Source: Anaerolineales bacterium
GTDB lineage: Bacteria > Chloroflexota > Anaerolineae > Anaerolineales > RBG-16-64-43
Direction: 5' to 3'
Assembly: GCA_016932475.1 (NCBI GenBank)
Contig: JAFGCU010000125.1
Location: forward strand, 62,001 to 126,000
Length of the DNA: 64,000 bases
Part shown: positions 25,923 to 34,455 of the stretch, one piece after another
Layout of the letters: every line of letters starts with the position of its first letter
Position numbering within the stretch: the stretch's first letter is position 1
Position numbers and translations under genes: made by a program
The notes under the pieces: generated by a model
Database searches by the model: none
Told to the model about the DNA's origin: nothing
Seen by the model: only the letters and a program-made list of their open reading frames with translations

Positions 25923-27383
25923 ATGACGATCCATTTTGGAACCGACGGCTGGCGGGCCGTCATCTCGGACACCTTCACGTTCACCAATCTGCGCCTGGTG
26001 GCTCAGGCCATCGCCGATGCGGCCGCCTCTCCGGATTGGAACCGGCTTCCCGCCCGTTCGGCCGGGTCCGTAAAGAAGGAAATGGTGGTCGGCTTCGACA
26101 CACGGTTCCTTTCCGATCGCTACGCGGTGGAAGTGGCGCGCGTGCTGGCCGCCAACGGGTACGCCGTGCACCTGGCGCAGGCCGATGCGCCGACCCCGGC
26201 GATTTCCTTTATGGTTCGTCATCTCAAGGCGATGGGCGGCGTGATGATCACCGCATCGCACAACGCGCCCCGCTACAACGGCATTAAACTGAAATCGTCG
26301 TACGGCGGATCGGCGCTTCCCGAGCAATGCCGCCGGGTGGAGATCTACCTCTCCGACAACGAAGCCCGCGGACGCGGCCCGAACCTCATGGATTTCGATC
26401 AAGCAACCGAATCCAAAAAGATCCGGAGATTCAATCCCATCCCGGCCTACCACGAACACCTCCGCACGCTGATTGATTTCGATGCGATCGCGGCAAAACC
26501 GCCGCGGGTCGTCGTGGATTCCATGTATGGCTCGGGGCGCGGGCAGATTAAAACCATTCTGCAGGGAACGGGCTGTGAAGTATTCGAGGTGCGCGGGGAG
26601 ATGAACCCCGGTTTCGGCGGCGTGCATCCCGAGCCGATCGCGTGCAATTTGGGGGCGCTGGCGGGCGCGATCGCCGCCGGTCACGGCGAGCTGGGGGTGG
26701 CGACCGACGGCGACGGCGACCGTTCCGGGGCGATGGACGGGCGCGGACAGTTCGTCGATCCGCACCGGATCATGGCCCTGGCGCTGCGCTACCTGGTGGA
26801 AAAACGCGGCTGGCGCGGGAAGGTGGTCAAAACCGTCTCCACCACCCAGATGATCAACCGGCTGGCCGCCAAGTACGGATTGGAAGTCCTCGAAACACCG
26901 GTCGGCTTCAACTACATCGCCGATTACATGCTCAAGGACGATGTCCTGATCGGCGGCGAGGAATCCGGCGGGATGAGCTTCCGCGGGCACATCCCCGAAG
27001 GCGACGGCGTGCTGTTCGGATTGCTGCTGATCGAGATGGTCGCGGTTTGCCGGGAACCGCTGGACGTGCTGGTCGCGGATCTGTTGCGCGAAGCCGGTCC
27101 GGCACTGTATGAGCGCCGGGATCTGCGCCTGGTGCACCCGGTCTCCAAAGCGGAAATCACAAAGAAGCTGGTCGAGAATCCCCCCGCTTCCCTGGGCGGC
27201 GTGAAGGTGGGCAAGGTCCAGACGCTGGACGGGGTGAAATATCTGCTGGAGGATGAATCCTGGCTGCTGATCCGTCCTTCGGGGACCGAACCGGTTCTGC
27301 GCGTGTACGCCGAAGGCCGCGACGAGAAAATGGTCAAGGCGCTGCTGTTGTTCGGCGAGAAAGTCGCGCAGGAAGCGATGTAG
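25923..27383 (+). CDS. Phosphoglucomutase/phosphomannomutase (alpha-D-phosphohexomutase)
   Basis: A 486-residue phosphohexomutase that moves phosphate between C1 and C6 of glucose or mannose. All four family loops are visible: phosphoserine loop TASHNAPRYNG, metal loop DGDGDR, sugar loop GEESGG and phosphate loop RPSGTEPVLRVY. The start at 25923 is chosen because MTIHFGTDGWRAV is the conserved N-terminus. The enzyme links glycolysis with glycogen (glgC nearby) and cell-wall sugars. Substrate preference cannot be set by eye. Confidence 0.93.
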   Translation: MTIHFGTDGWRAVISDTFTFTNLRLVAQAIADAAASPDWNRLPARSAGSVKKEMVVGFDTRFLSDRYAVEVARVLAANGYAVHLAQADAPTPAISFMVRHLKAMGGVMITASHNAPRYNGIKLKSSYGGSALPEQCRRVEIYLSDNEARGRGPNLMDFDQATESKKIRRFNPIPAYHEHLRTLIDFDAIAAKPPRVVVDSMYGSGRGQIKTILQGTGCEVFEVRGEMNPGFGGVHPEPIACNLGALAGAIAAGHGELGVATDGDGDRSGAMDGRGQFVDPHRIMALALRYLVEKRGWRGKVVKTVSTTQMINRLAAKYGLEVLETPVGFNYIADYMLKDDVLIGGEESGGMSFRGHIPEGDGVLFGLLLIEMVAVCREPLDVLVADLLREAGPALYERRDLRLVHPVSKAEITKKLVENPPASLGGVKVGKVQTLDGVKYLLEDESWLLIRPSGTEPVLRVYAEGRDEKMVKALLLFGEKVAQEAM

Positions 27384-27439
27384 CCGTTTGCGAGATTAAT
27401 TATTCCGTGATCCGCAATACAACAGACCGATAGAAAAAA

Positions 27440-28381
27440 TCAACGGCTGGTGACCCGGTTGCCCCCGGCGGCAATCGATTCCTGCAGCGCCAATTCGGCG
27501 GATTCCAGCAGGCCGTCGACCGTCTCGCCCTGGACCGGATACGAAGCGATGCCGCAGGAGAATGTGCAATCGATCTTCGAACCGAGGTAATTGAGGATCG
27601 AATCATGGAAAGCCTCGCGCAGACGCTCCGCGCGCGGTTCGGCGATGGAAGGCGACGCGCCGGGCATCACCACCAGGAAATCCTCGCCGCTCAGACGGCT
27701 GGCAAGATCCCCGCGCCGGATGTACCGGTAGACAAGCGATCCCATGATCTTCAGAATTTCCACAACGGCTTTATCCCCGTATACCTCTCCGGCTTTCTGA
27801 TATTGGTCCAGGCGGATCCGAAGAACGCTGACGGGGGCCTTGGAACGGGCGGCCCGGGCCAGTTCGTGTTTCAGCGCTTCGACAATATAGCAACGGTTGA
27901 ACAAACTGGTAACCGGATCGCGGATGGCCTGATCCCGAAGCGATGCACTCAGGGCCTGGATGCTTGTGTTTTTATCCAGGAGGAGTTCCAGAGAACGCTT
28001 ATGGTCCTCTTCCATCCGGATGCGGTCTGAAATATCATGGATGGAGATGAGGCTGGCCGCCCGTTTTCCCCGCCCGGAAGGCGCGAAAAGCCGGATGATT
28101 TCAAGCGTGCAATCCGGTTGGGCCGGCGAACGCACGACGGCCTTGCTCCCTGTCCGTCGCAGCTGTTCGTCCCAACCCTCCCACTCCGGGAAAACATCCA
28201 GTATGGATTTTCCCAGCGCCTTCCGCTCCGTCAATCCGGTCAGCTTGCGCGCCGGAGGATTTATTTCCGTTATGCGGCCGGCCCCGTCAAGCAGGATGAT
28301 CCCATCCGGCAACAACTGAAGCATGGACGGCCGCTTTTGGGAGGCCTGCGGGCGGCGGATTGATCTTTTTCCGGTCGGCAT
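27440..28381 (-). CDS. PAS-GGDEF diguanylate cyclase
   Basis: A 313-residue cytoplasmic signalling protein. A PAS domain (about 20-125; LPDGIILLDGAGRITEINPP) is followed by a short coiled coil and a GGDEF domain (about 150-310; RDQAIRDPVTSLFNRCYIVE). The active-site loop reads SGEDF in place of GG[DE]EF, and RRGD five residues before it fits the inhibitory I-site. The S is tolerated in active enzymes, but E-D in place of D/E-E is less usual, so activity is uncertain. Start 28381 has GGAGG upstream. Confidence 0.85.
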   Translation of the reverse strand: MPTGKRSIRRPQASQKRPSMLQLLPDGIILLDGAGRITEINPPARKLTGLTERKALGKSILDVFPEWEGWDEQLRRTGSKAVVRSPAQPDCTLEIIRLFAPSGRGKRAASLISIHDISDRIRMEEDHKRSLELLLDKNTSIQALSASLRDQAIRDPVTSLFNRCYIVEALKHELARAARSKAPVSVLRIRLDQYQKAGEVYGDKAVVEILKIMGSLVYRYIRRGDLASRLSGEDFLVVMPGASPSIAEPRAERLREAFHDSILNYLGSKIDCTFSCGIASYPVQGETVDGLLESAELALQESIAAGGNRVTSR

Positions 28382-28957
28382 CCTGGCACCTCCGATTGGG
28401 GCTTGCAGAGCGGCTTGAGCCGCCGATACCATTCTGGCGGATCGTCGAAGTGCAAGGCAGATTATAAAGGACAGTTATCGAATCGAAAACCGAAATTCTG
28501 GCGGCAGGTCGTTTTGCAGGGCGTCTGCCCTCGCAAAGCATCCCGGTTGGCGTTTGTTCCATCAGCAGGGAAGAAAGCGCAATGGGCGGCGGCGAAACAC
28601 CTGGTTCGGCCATCCAGGCCCTTCGCTTCGGGTGACTTTGGCAGAGGTTCCAAACTTGAAACTGCGTATTATTCGAAACGCAGGCTGGACGCCGGTTTGG
28701 TTTTTTTGCTACTGCTCAGGCATGAATATTTGTCTGGAAAATACGTACGCGGATTTCGCGGAAAAGAGCGGATTGCGCGGAGGATTTTGGTGATTATAAG
28801 ATATTTTCTCTGGAATATTCGGCGAAATCCATTGATTCCGTGTAATCCGTGTACCAGGATTTCCAGGTTGAGTAGTTACTTTCTTTCACCAAGGACAGAT
28901 GATTCTCCACAGTAGAAGACCGAACCCCGGCATTCGGCCAAACCGGCCGGATTCATA
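28382..28957. other. Non-coding gap upstream of the diguanylate cyclase
   Basis: About 575 nt with no convincing gene. A 170-codon open frame here has no homology pattern and no good ribosome site. From about 28740 to 28860 the sequence is AT-rich with repeated words like GCGGATT, GCGGA and TCCGTGTA, recalling dispersed intergenic elements of other genomes. Confidence 0.6.
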
Positions 28958-31900
28958 TTATCGCGGCTTTCGGGAAGCAAGCGTTTCCAAAAGCTCCTCC
29001 AATTCCGGCTTCCAGTTTTCCGGATCGCTGTCGGCCGGAATATACAACCTGCCCCTGCTGTACCGCGCCCGCGGATGGAGATCCATCGCGCGGGCGTCAT
29101 CGCTGAGGATGACCCCGACCGTCAGCACGCCGCCTTCCATCGCGACGGCGTCGACCCCGGCCCGCTGGGCGAGGATCTTCACCCGCAATTGATACAAAAG
29201 ATTTTCCGCCGCCGGGGGCAGTTCCCCGAACCGGTCCTCGAGTTCTTTGCGCAGGGCTGCCAAATCCTCCTGCGAGGCGATTTCGGCCATCCGCCGGTAC
29301 AGGCGCAGGCGCAGGTCGCGGTCCGGGACATAGGCTTCCGGCAGCGCGGCCGCCAGAGGCAGCTCGACGCTCGGAGGCAGGCTGTCCGTTTCCGGCGCCT
29401 GTCCGTCCCGCTCCGCGCGCAGACGGCGCACCGCCTGCGAAAGCAGACGGGTGTACAGGTAAAAACCGATCGCCGCGATGTGGCCGCTCTGGCGGGTTCC
29501 GAGAATCTCGCCGGCGCCGCGGATCTCCAGATCGCGCATCGCGATCGCATATCCTCCCCCCAGTTCCGTCTGCTCCGCCAGCGCCTGCAGGCGTTCGTAG
29601 GCTTCCGGGGTGGGGCGGTGGCGGCGGTCGGTGAAGAAGTAGGCGTAGGCGCGCACCGGGCCGCGGCCGACCCGCCCGCGCAGCTGATACAGCTGCGCCA
29701 GCCCGAAGGTGTCCGCCCGGTCGATGATCAGCGTGTTGGCGTTCGGGATGTCGAGACCGGATTCGATGATCGACGTGCACAGCAGCACGTCCACTTCGCG
29801 CTGGACGAACGCGTCCATGGTCTGCTCCAGCTCGTGCTCGGGCATCTGCCCGTGCCCGATCCGGATCCGCGCTTCCGGAACAAGCGCGGCCAGTTTTTCG
29901 CGCACCGGCCGGATCGTCTCGACCCGGTTATGGAGGTAAAACACCTGCCCGCCGCGCTCGATCTCGCGCAGGATCGCCTGGCGCACCTGCTTTTCGTCGT
30001 ACGGCCCGACCCGTGTGACGATCGGCATCCGTTCCTCGGGCGGGGTGTTGATGGTGGAGATGTCGCGCACCCCGGCCAGCGAGAGGTACAGCGTGCGCGG
30101 GATCGGCGTGGCGGTCAGGGTGAGGACATCCACCTCGGTGCGTAATTTCTTCAGGTGCTCCTTGTGCGCCACGCCGAAGCGCTGCTCTTCGTCGATCACC
30201 ACCAGGCCGAGATTAGGGAAAGCCACATCGCGCTGGATCAGGCGGTGGGTGCCGATCAGGATGTCCAGCTTGCCGTCCGACAGCAACGCGAGGATCCGGG
30301 CCTGCTCGGCCGGCGTGCGGAAGCGGGAGAGCATCTCCACCCGGACCGGGAACGCCGCCAGACGCTGGGAGAAGGTTTGAAAATGCTGCTGGGCCAGGAC
30401 CGTAGTGGGCACGAGGACCGCCACCTGCACGCCGTCCATCACCGCCTTGAATGCGGCGCGAAGCGCAACCTCGGTTTTCCCGTAACCGACATCGCCGCAG
30501 ATCAGGCGGTCCATCGGCCGCGGACGCTGCATATCCTGTTTGACTTCACCGATGGCGCGCAATTGGTCCTCGGTTTCCAGGTAGGGGAAGGAGGTTTCCA
30601 ATTCGCGCTGCCAGGGGGTATCCGCCGAAAAGGCCCGCCCCTGCGCGGCTTCACGCTGGGCGTACAATGCCAGCATGTCGCGGGCGACATCGAGCGCGGC
30701 GCGCCGGGCGCGTTCACGGGTCGTCGTCCATTCCTGCGATCCGAGGCGGGAGAGCGTCGGCGGCCTGTCGTCGGCGCCGATGTAGCGCGTCAGCCGGTCC
30801 ACCTGATGGATCGGAACGTAGACCTGTCCGCCGTCGCCGAACTCCACCTGCAGATATTCGCGGTCGAGCCCGTCGACCGTCCGCCGCACCAGCCCGTTGA
30901 ACAAGCCGATCCCGAATTCGATATGGACGACGAAGTCGCCCGGTTTCAGATCGGCGTAGGCGCTCTCCGGTGGAAGCGCTTTCGTCGTCGGGCGGCGGCG
31001 GGGTTCGGGCCGGATCCATCCGAAGATCTCGTTGTCGGTAAGCAGGCTGAACCGCCGGAAGGAAAATCCCTCCAGCAGCGATCCGTGGACGAACAACACG
31101 TCGGATTCCGCGGGCGGCGGGACCGGCGTGCCGGAGGGTACCAGGATCGGGCTGTCTCCCGGCCGCTGCTCGTTCCACACCTCGAGCAGGCGGTCGGCCT
31201 GTCGCGAGACGACGACCACGCGGCGCTTTTCCTGCCGCAGAAGATGCGTCTGTTCGACGAACGTCTTCAGCATTCCGCCGAAATGAGGCGCCGGGGCATA
31301 GCTCTCGCCCACCGGGACCGGGATGCTCTCCTCTTCCCCGGTGCCCAAGTGCAGCGCGGTGCGGCTCTCAAGCGATTCGCGGATGTCATCCCAGGTCAGA
31401 TGCGCCCGCGGGGCATCCGCCGAGAGACCGGCGCTCTCCTCCGCCTCGCGCCGCAGAAGAAGCGCGTGTTCTTCGAGGTCCGCGACCGCGTCTCCAAGTT
31501 CGTTCCATTCTTCCAGCGCGACGATCCCGCCCTGCGGGAGATAATCCAGCAATCCCGTCGGCGGGTAGGCCGACGGAATCCAATATTCGAACGGAAAATC
31601 CGGAAGCCGCTCGTCCGGCGCGGGAAGTCCGCCGAGGCGTGCAAGATCCCGCGCGAGGAGTTCGCGCGCCGGAGTGATCCGGAGGGCCTCCGCTTTGGAG
31701 GTGGTGCGCTGGGTGGACGGATCGAACCGGCGCAGCGTCTCGATCTGATCGCCGAAGAATTCGATCCGGGTGGGGAGGGAATCGGAGGGCGGCCAGATGT
31801 CGGCTATCCCGCCGCGCCGGCTGAACTGGCCGGGTTCGACCACCAGGCTTTCCGGGCGGTAGCCGAGGTCTACCCATTCGCGGGCGTTTTTTTCCGGTGA

Positions 31901-32383
31901 GGCGGAATCTCCCGTGCGATAGGTGCGCATGGCGGACAGGAAACTCTGCGGCGGCAAGGTGGGCGTGATCAGCGCGTGGGCGGATGCGATCACGATCTTC
32001 GGGCGGTCGGGCCGTCCGGCTTCTGAGGCGGCGGTCAGCCCGGCCAGCGCGGTGATCCGCTCGCGGATGGTGCGCGGCCCCCAGGGGGAGGGTTCATAAA
32101 AAACCGGGGTCGGCTCGGAGAAGATGAGCGGTTCCACCCGCGGATCCCAGGCGGCGATCTCATCGCGCAGGGCCAGGGCGCGTTCGGCGCGGGCGGTCAG
32201 CACCACAATCGGCCGGGAGAGGCCGAGCGCAAGCCCGGCGAGCAGGGGAGGGCGCGCGGCGCGCAGCAGGGAGAGGGAGAGCGAACTTCCGGCGGGAGGC
32301 GCGGTTTTAGATCCAAGCGCCGCCAGCAGGTCGTGGTAGCTCGGATCTTCCTGGAAGAGCGGAAGCCAGCGGGAGAGGTCCAT
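28958..32383 (-). CDS. mfd: Transcription-repair coupling factor
   Basis: Mfd removes RNA polymerase stalled at DNA lesions and recruits UvrA. The 1141-residue length fits. The N-terminal UvrB-like part (1-350) is followed by the RNA-polymerase-interaction domain (about 460-530, LKPGDFVVHIEFGIGLF) and RecG-like helicase motifs: GDVGYGKTEVALRAAF (Walker A), DEEQRFGV and TATPIPRTLYLSL. The C-terminal TRCF domain holds LPEAYVPDRDLRLRLYRR. I chose ATG 32383, nine bases after the pth stop. It forms a pth-mfd pair, the same order as in many bacteria. Confidence 0.97.
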   Translation of the reverse strand: MDLSRWLPLFQEDPSYHDLLAALGSKTAPPAGSSLSLSLLRAARPPLLAGLALGLSRPIVVLTARAERALALRDEIAAWDPRVEPLIFSEPTPVFYEPSPWGPRTIRERITALAGLTAASEAGRPDRPKIVIASAHALITPTLPPQSFLSAMRTYRTGDSASPEKNAREWVDLGYRPESLVVEPGQFSRRGGIADIWPPSDSLPTRIEFFGDQIETLRRFDPSTQRTTSKAEALRITPARELLARDLARLGGLPAPDERLPDFPFEYWIPSAYPPTGLLDYLPQGGIVALEEWNELGDAVADLEEHALLLRREAEESAGLSADAPRAHLTWDDIRESLESRTALHLGTGEEESIPVPVGESYAPAPHFGGMLKTFVEQTHLLRQEKRRVVVVSRQADRLLEVWNEQRPGDSPILVPSGTPVPPPAESDVLFVHGSLLEGFSFRRFSLLTDNEIFGWIRPEPRRRPTTKALPPESAYADLKPGDFVVHIEFGIGLFNGLVRRTVDGLDREYLQVEFGDGGQVYVPIHQVDRLTRYIGADDRPPTLSRLGSQEWTTTRERARRAALDVARDMLALYAQREAAQGRAFSADTPWQRELETSFPYLETEDQLRAIGEVKQDMQRPRPMDRLICGDVGYGKTEVALRAAFKAVMDGVQVAVLVPTTVLAQQHFQTFSQRLAAFPVRVEMLSRFRTPAEQARILALLSDGKLDILIGTHRLIQRDVAFPNLGLVVIDEEQRFGVAHKEHLKKLRTEVDVLTLTATPIPRTLYLSLAGVRDISTINTPPEERMPIVTRVGPYDEKQVRQAILREIERGGQVFYLHNRVETIRPVREKLAALVPEARIRIGHGQMPEHELEQTMDAFVQREVDVLLCTSIIESGLDIPNANTLIIDRADTFGLAQLYQLRGRVGRGPVRAYAYFFTDRRHRPTPEAYERLQALAEQTELGGGYAIAMRDLEIRGAGEILGTRQSGHIAAIGFYLYTRLLSQAVRRLRAERDGQAPETDSLPPSVELPLAAALPEAYVPDRDLRLRLYRRMAEIASQEDLAALRKELEDRFGELPPAAENLLYQLRVKILAQRAGVDAVAMEGGVLTVGVILSDDARAMDLHPRARYSRGRLYIPADSDPENWKPELEELLETLASRKPR

Positions 32384-32391
32384 CGACGGGG

Positions 32392-33030
32392 TTAGCCCTT
32401 GCCGTTCGGCTCCGGTTCCCCGTTCGCCGAAGATTCCGCAAGGGAGGCATTGAAGCGGTTCATCGCTTCGGCCATGCCTCGGTCGACGAATGTCAGCGCG
32501 GCCTGGACGGCCTTGTCGACGAGGATGGGCACGAACTCCTCCTCGCCGGCATCGAAATTCCGCAGGACGTGATCCGCCGCTTCCATTCTGCCCGGCGGCC
32601 GGCCGACCCCGAACCGGAGCCGGGGGACGTCCTTGGTGCCGAGCGCTTCGAGGATGGATTGCATGCCCCGCTGTCCGGCCGATCCGCCGGAGGCGCGCAT
32701 GCGGATCGTGCCCATCGGCAGGTCGATATCGTCGCAGCACACCAGCAGGTTTGAAAGCGGGACTTTAAAGAAACGGACCAGGCTCGAGACGGATTGCCCG
32801 CTCCGGTTCATGAAGGTTTGCGGTTTGGCCAGGACCAGTTTCGATCCGTTCCGCGCGCCCGAGGCGACAAAGGCATTGTTCTGCTGGCGGCTGAAGCGAA
32901 TCCCCAATGCCTCCGCCAGCTTGTCGGCGACGCGGAACCCGATGTTGTGCCGGGTCTGGGCGTACTGGCGGCCGGGATTTCCCAGCCCGACGATCAGAAA
33001 GATGTCATCCATTTTTCCTGTTCCATTCAT
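32392..33030 (-). CDS. pth: Peptidyl-tRNA hydrolase
   Basis: Recycles peptidyl-tRNA released from stalled ribosomes. The catalytic set is visible: Asn in VGLGNPGRQY (about 18), His28 in RHNIGF, the TFMNRSG Asn, and CCDDIDLPMG. The length of 212 slightly exceeds the usual 190, because of a Glu/Asn/Pro tail. An alternative start, six codons later, has AGGAAAA upstream. It lies 9 nt before mfd. Confidence 0.95.
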   Translation of the reverse strand: MNGTGKMDDIFLIVGLGNPGRQYAQTRHNIGFRVADKLAEALGIRFSRQQNNAFVASGARNGSKLVLAKPQTFMNRSGQSVSSLVRFFKVPLSNLLVCCDDIDLPMGTIRMRASGGSAGQRGMQSILEALGTKDVPRLRFGVGRPPGRMEAADHVLRNFDAGEEEFVPILVDKAVQAALTFVDRGMAEAMNRFNASLAESSANGEPEPNGKG

Positions 33031-33139
33031 CGGGTCCTGTAATTTTCACATCTGTTTATTTTCATATCCGCGGACGTCACCGAGGAATACGGATTCCCCA
33101 CTCCATTTTTCCGCGACTATCTGCGTTCTCCGCGGATAA

Positions 33140-33784
33140 TTATTTCCCGCGTTTCCGAACCTTCCGGATGAACAGGCGGCGCTTCCACCATAGCCAGCGG
33201 GTGCGCACCCAAAACAATCCAAATCCCGCAACGGTCAACGCGGCACCCCCCAGGAATGCAATTTTTTGCAGCGGGGCGGTTCCCATGGACAGCGCCGGTT
33301 TCGCGTCGAAAACCGCGGTGGGCGCGGGAAAGCCGGCCGCAGCTCTGGCGTACGCGCCCGGTTCCGAAGCGATCGCGGTTACGGCTTCAGGGGAGGACGT
33401 GGCCGCGGGCGGGTCGTCGCGGCGGACCCGCACTCCGCGCGTAATCATCTCCTGCATCGAGCCGTCCGCGAAAAATGCGGCGAGCCGGAGCGCATACTCC
33501 CCCTCGCGGATGGAGGTCGTATCCCAAAGGGCGAGCTGTCCATCCGGCACCGGTTCCGTTCCTTCGAAGATCAGGAACCAGGTTTTGGTGGGATCCGGGT
33601 CGTACCCGAATTCGACGCGAAAGCGCATCATTCCGGGCGCGGCGGCCGCCCCCCGGATCTCCACGATCCCGGATACGGTGGTATTTGCCGCCGGCAAATC
33701 GATGCGCAGAACCTCGTCCGCTTGAGAGGAGGCAGCGGATGCGAAAATCGAGAAAACGGCGAGGGCCAGGGCCGGAAACCGCAT
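33140..33784 (-). CDS. Secreted membrane-anchored protein, unknown
   Basis: A 214-residue protein with a clear N-terminal signal peptide (FPALALAVFSIFASAASSQA). Residues 25-110 resemble an Ig-like or FixG-type strand domain (IDLPAANTTVSGIVEIRGAA, WDTTSIREGEYALRL). A Pro/Ala-rich stretch precedes a C-terminal membrane segment (about 178-195) and a strongly basic tail (RKVRKRGK). This is an outside-facing protein with a cytoplasmic tail. I cannot name a function. It lies 109 nt upstream of pth on the same strand. Confidence 0.6.
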   Translation of the reverse strand: MRFPALALAVFSIFASAASSQADEVLRIDLPAANTTVSGIVEIRGAAAAPGMMRFRVEFGYDPDPTKTWFLIFEGTEPVPDGQLALWDTTSIREGEYALRLAAFFADGSMQEMITRGVRVRRDDPPAATSSPEAVTAIASEPGAYARAAAGFPAPTAVFDAKPALSMGTAPLQKIAFLGGAALTVAGFGLFWVRTRWLWWKRRLFIRKVRKRGK

Positions 33785-33959
33785 GACGCGTTAGTTTAAT
33801 ACAAAGTGCGGGGGTAATCAAGAAATCCAAGAAGCCGCCTCCAAGGCCTGTTGAAAAAAAGAATCCCGCATCGGGGGTGGGGCGGATCTTCGAACATCCT
33901 GTTCGGGTGGATATATGGGATTCCGGCGGCAGGATTGGTCGTGAAAAACTGCCGGAGAG

Positions 33960-34379
33960 TTATGGTGTGTCTTCCGCCGCCTGTTCGATTTCGGCCCCCG
34001 ATCGGACGCAGCGCGGCCGACCGAGCGAATCCAGCATGCCGGGCGGCAGATGGGCGGTGACGGCCTCATCCGCAACAACCGGCGGTGAGCCGTTCGGAAA
34101 ATACAGCACGACATTTCCCATCCGCAAAAGGGTGTACAGCGACCGCCACAGCCGTTCGTCGCCGCACGGGCGGCGAATGCAGAGCGATTCGATAAGGGTG
34201 TCGTTGGCCGGGAGCGTTGAAACGGAGAGGCCGCAGGAATTTTGAGCATCATAGCGGACTTGCCAGAAATCCGGCGTTGACTCGGCGGTCTGAACCGGAA
34301 ACAGGAGAATCAATGCCTGCCACGGCAGCCCCGCCGGCTCCCCGTCCAGGAAGCATTGGATGTAAATGTCAGCGCTCAT
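33960..34379 (-). CDS. Hypothetical protein, 139 residues
   Basis: I do not recognise this protein. It has no signal peptide or membrane segment. Segments ADIYIQCFLDGEPAGLPWQA and RLWRSLYTLLRMGNVVLYFP suggest a small alpha/beta domain. Start ATG 34379 is favoured over longer frames that would overlap the HD-GYP gene. It lies just downstream of that gene on the same strand (76 nt), so it may belong to the same transcript. Confidence 0.5.
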   Translation of the reverse strand: MSADIYIQCFLDGEPAGLPWQALILLFPVQTAESTPDFWQVRYDAQNSCGLSVSTLPANDTLIESLCIRRPCGDERLWRSLYTLLRMGNVVLYFPNGSPPVVADEAVTAHLPPGMLDSLGRPRCVRSGAEIEQAAEDTP

Positions 34380-34455
34380 ACCGTTTTCCAAAAAGCCGTG
34401 CCCGCGCCGGCAACCATTCCCGGTTCGACCGGGTTGGAACGGCAGGGTCCGGCTG

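Noticed and set aside
28403-28915. 170-codon open frame on the plus strand in the gap before the diguanylate cyclase
   Set aside because: It overlaps the start of that gene, lacks a ribosome site, and its amino-acid make-up looks random (many Arg, Ser).
28958-32740. 1260-codon reading of mfd with a basic N-terminal extension
   Set aside because: The first 119 codons lie in the antisense-like shadow of pth coding; ATG 32383 just after pth is the natural start.
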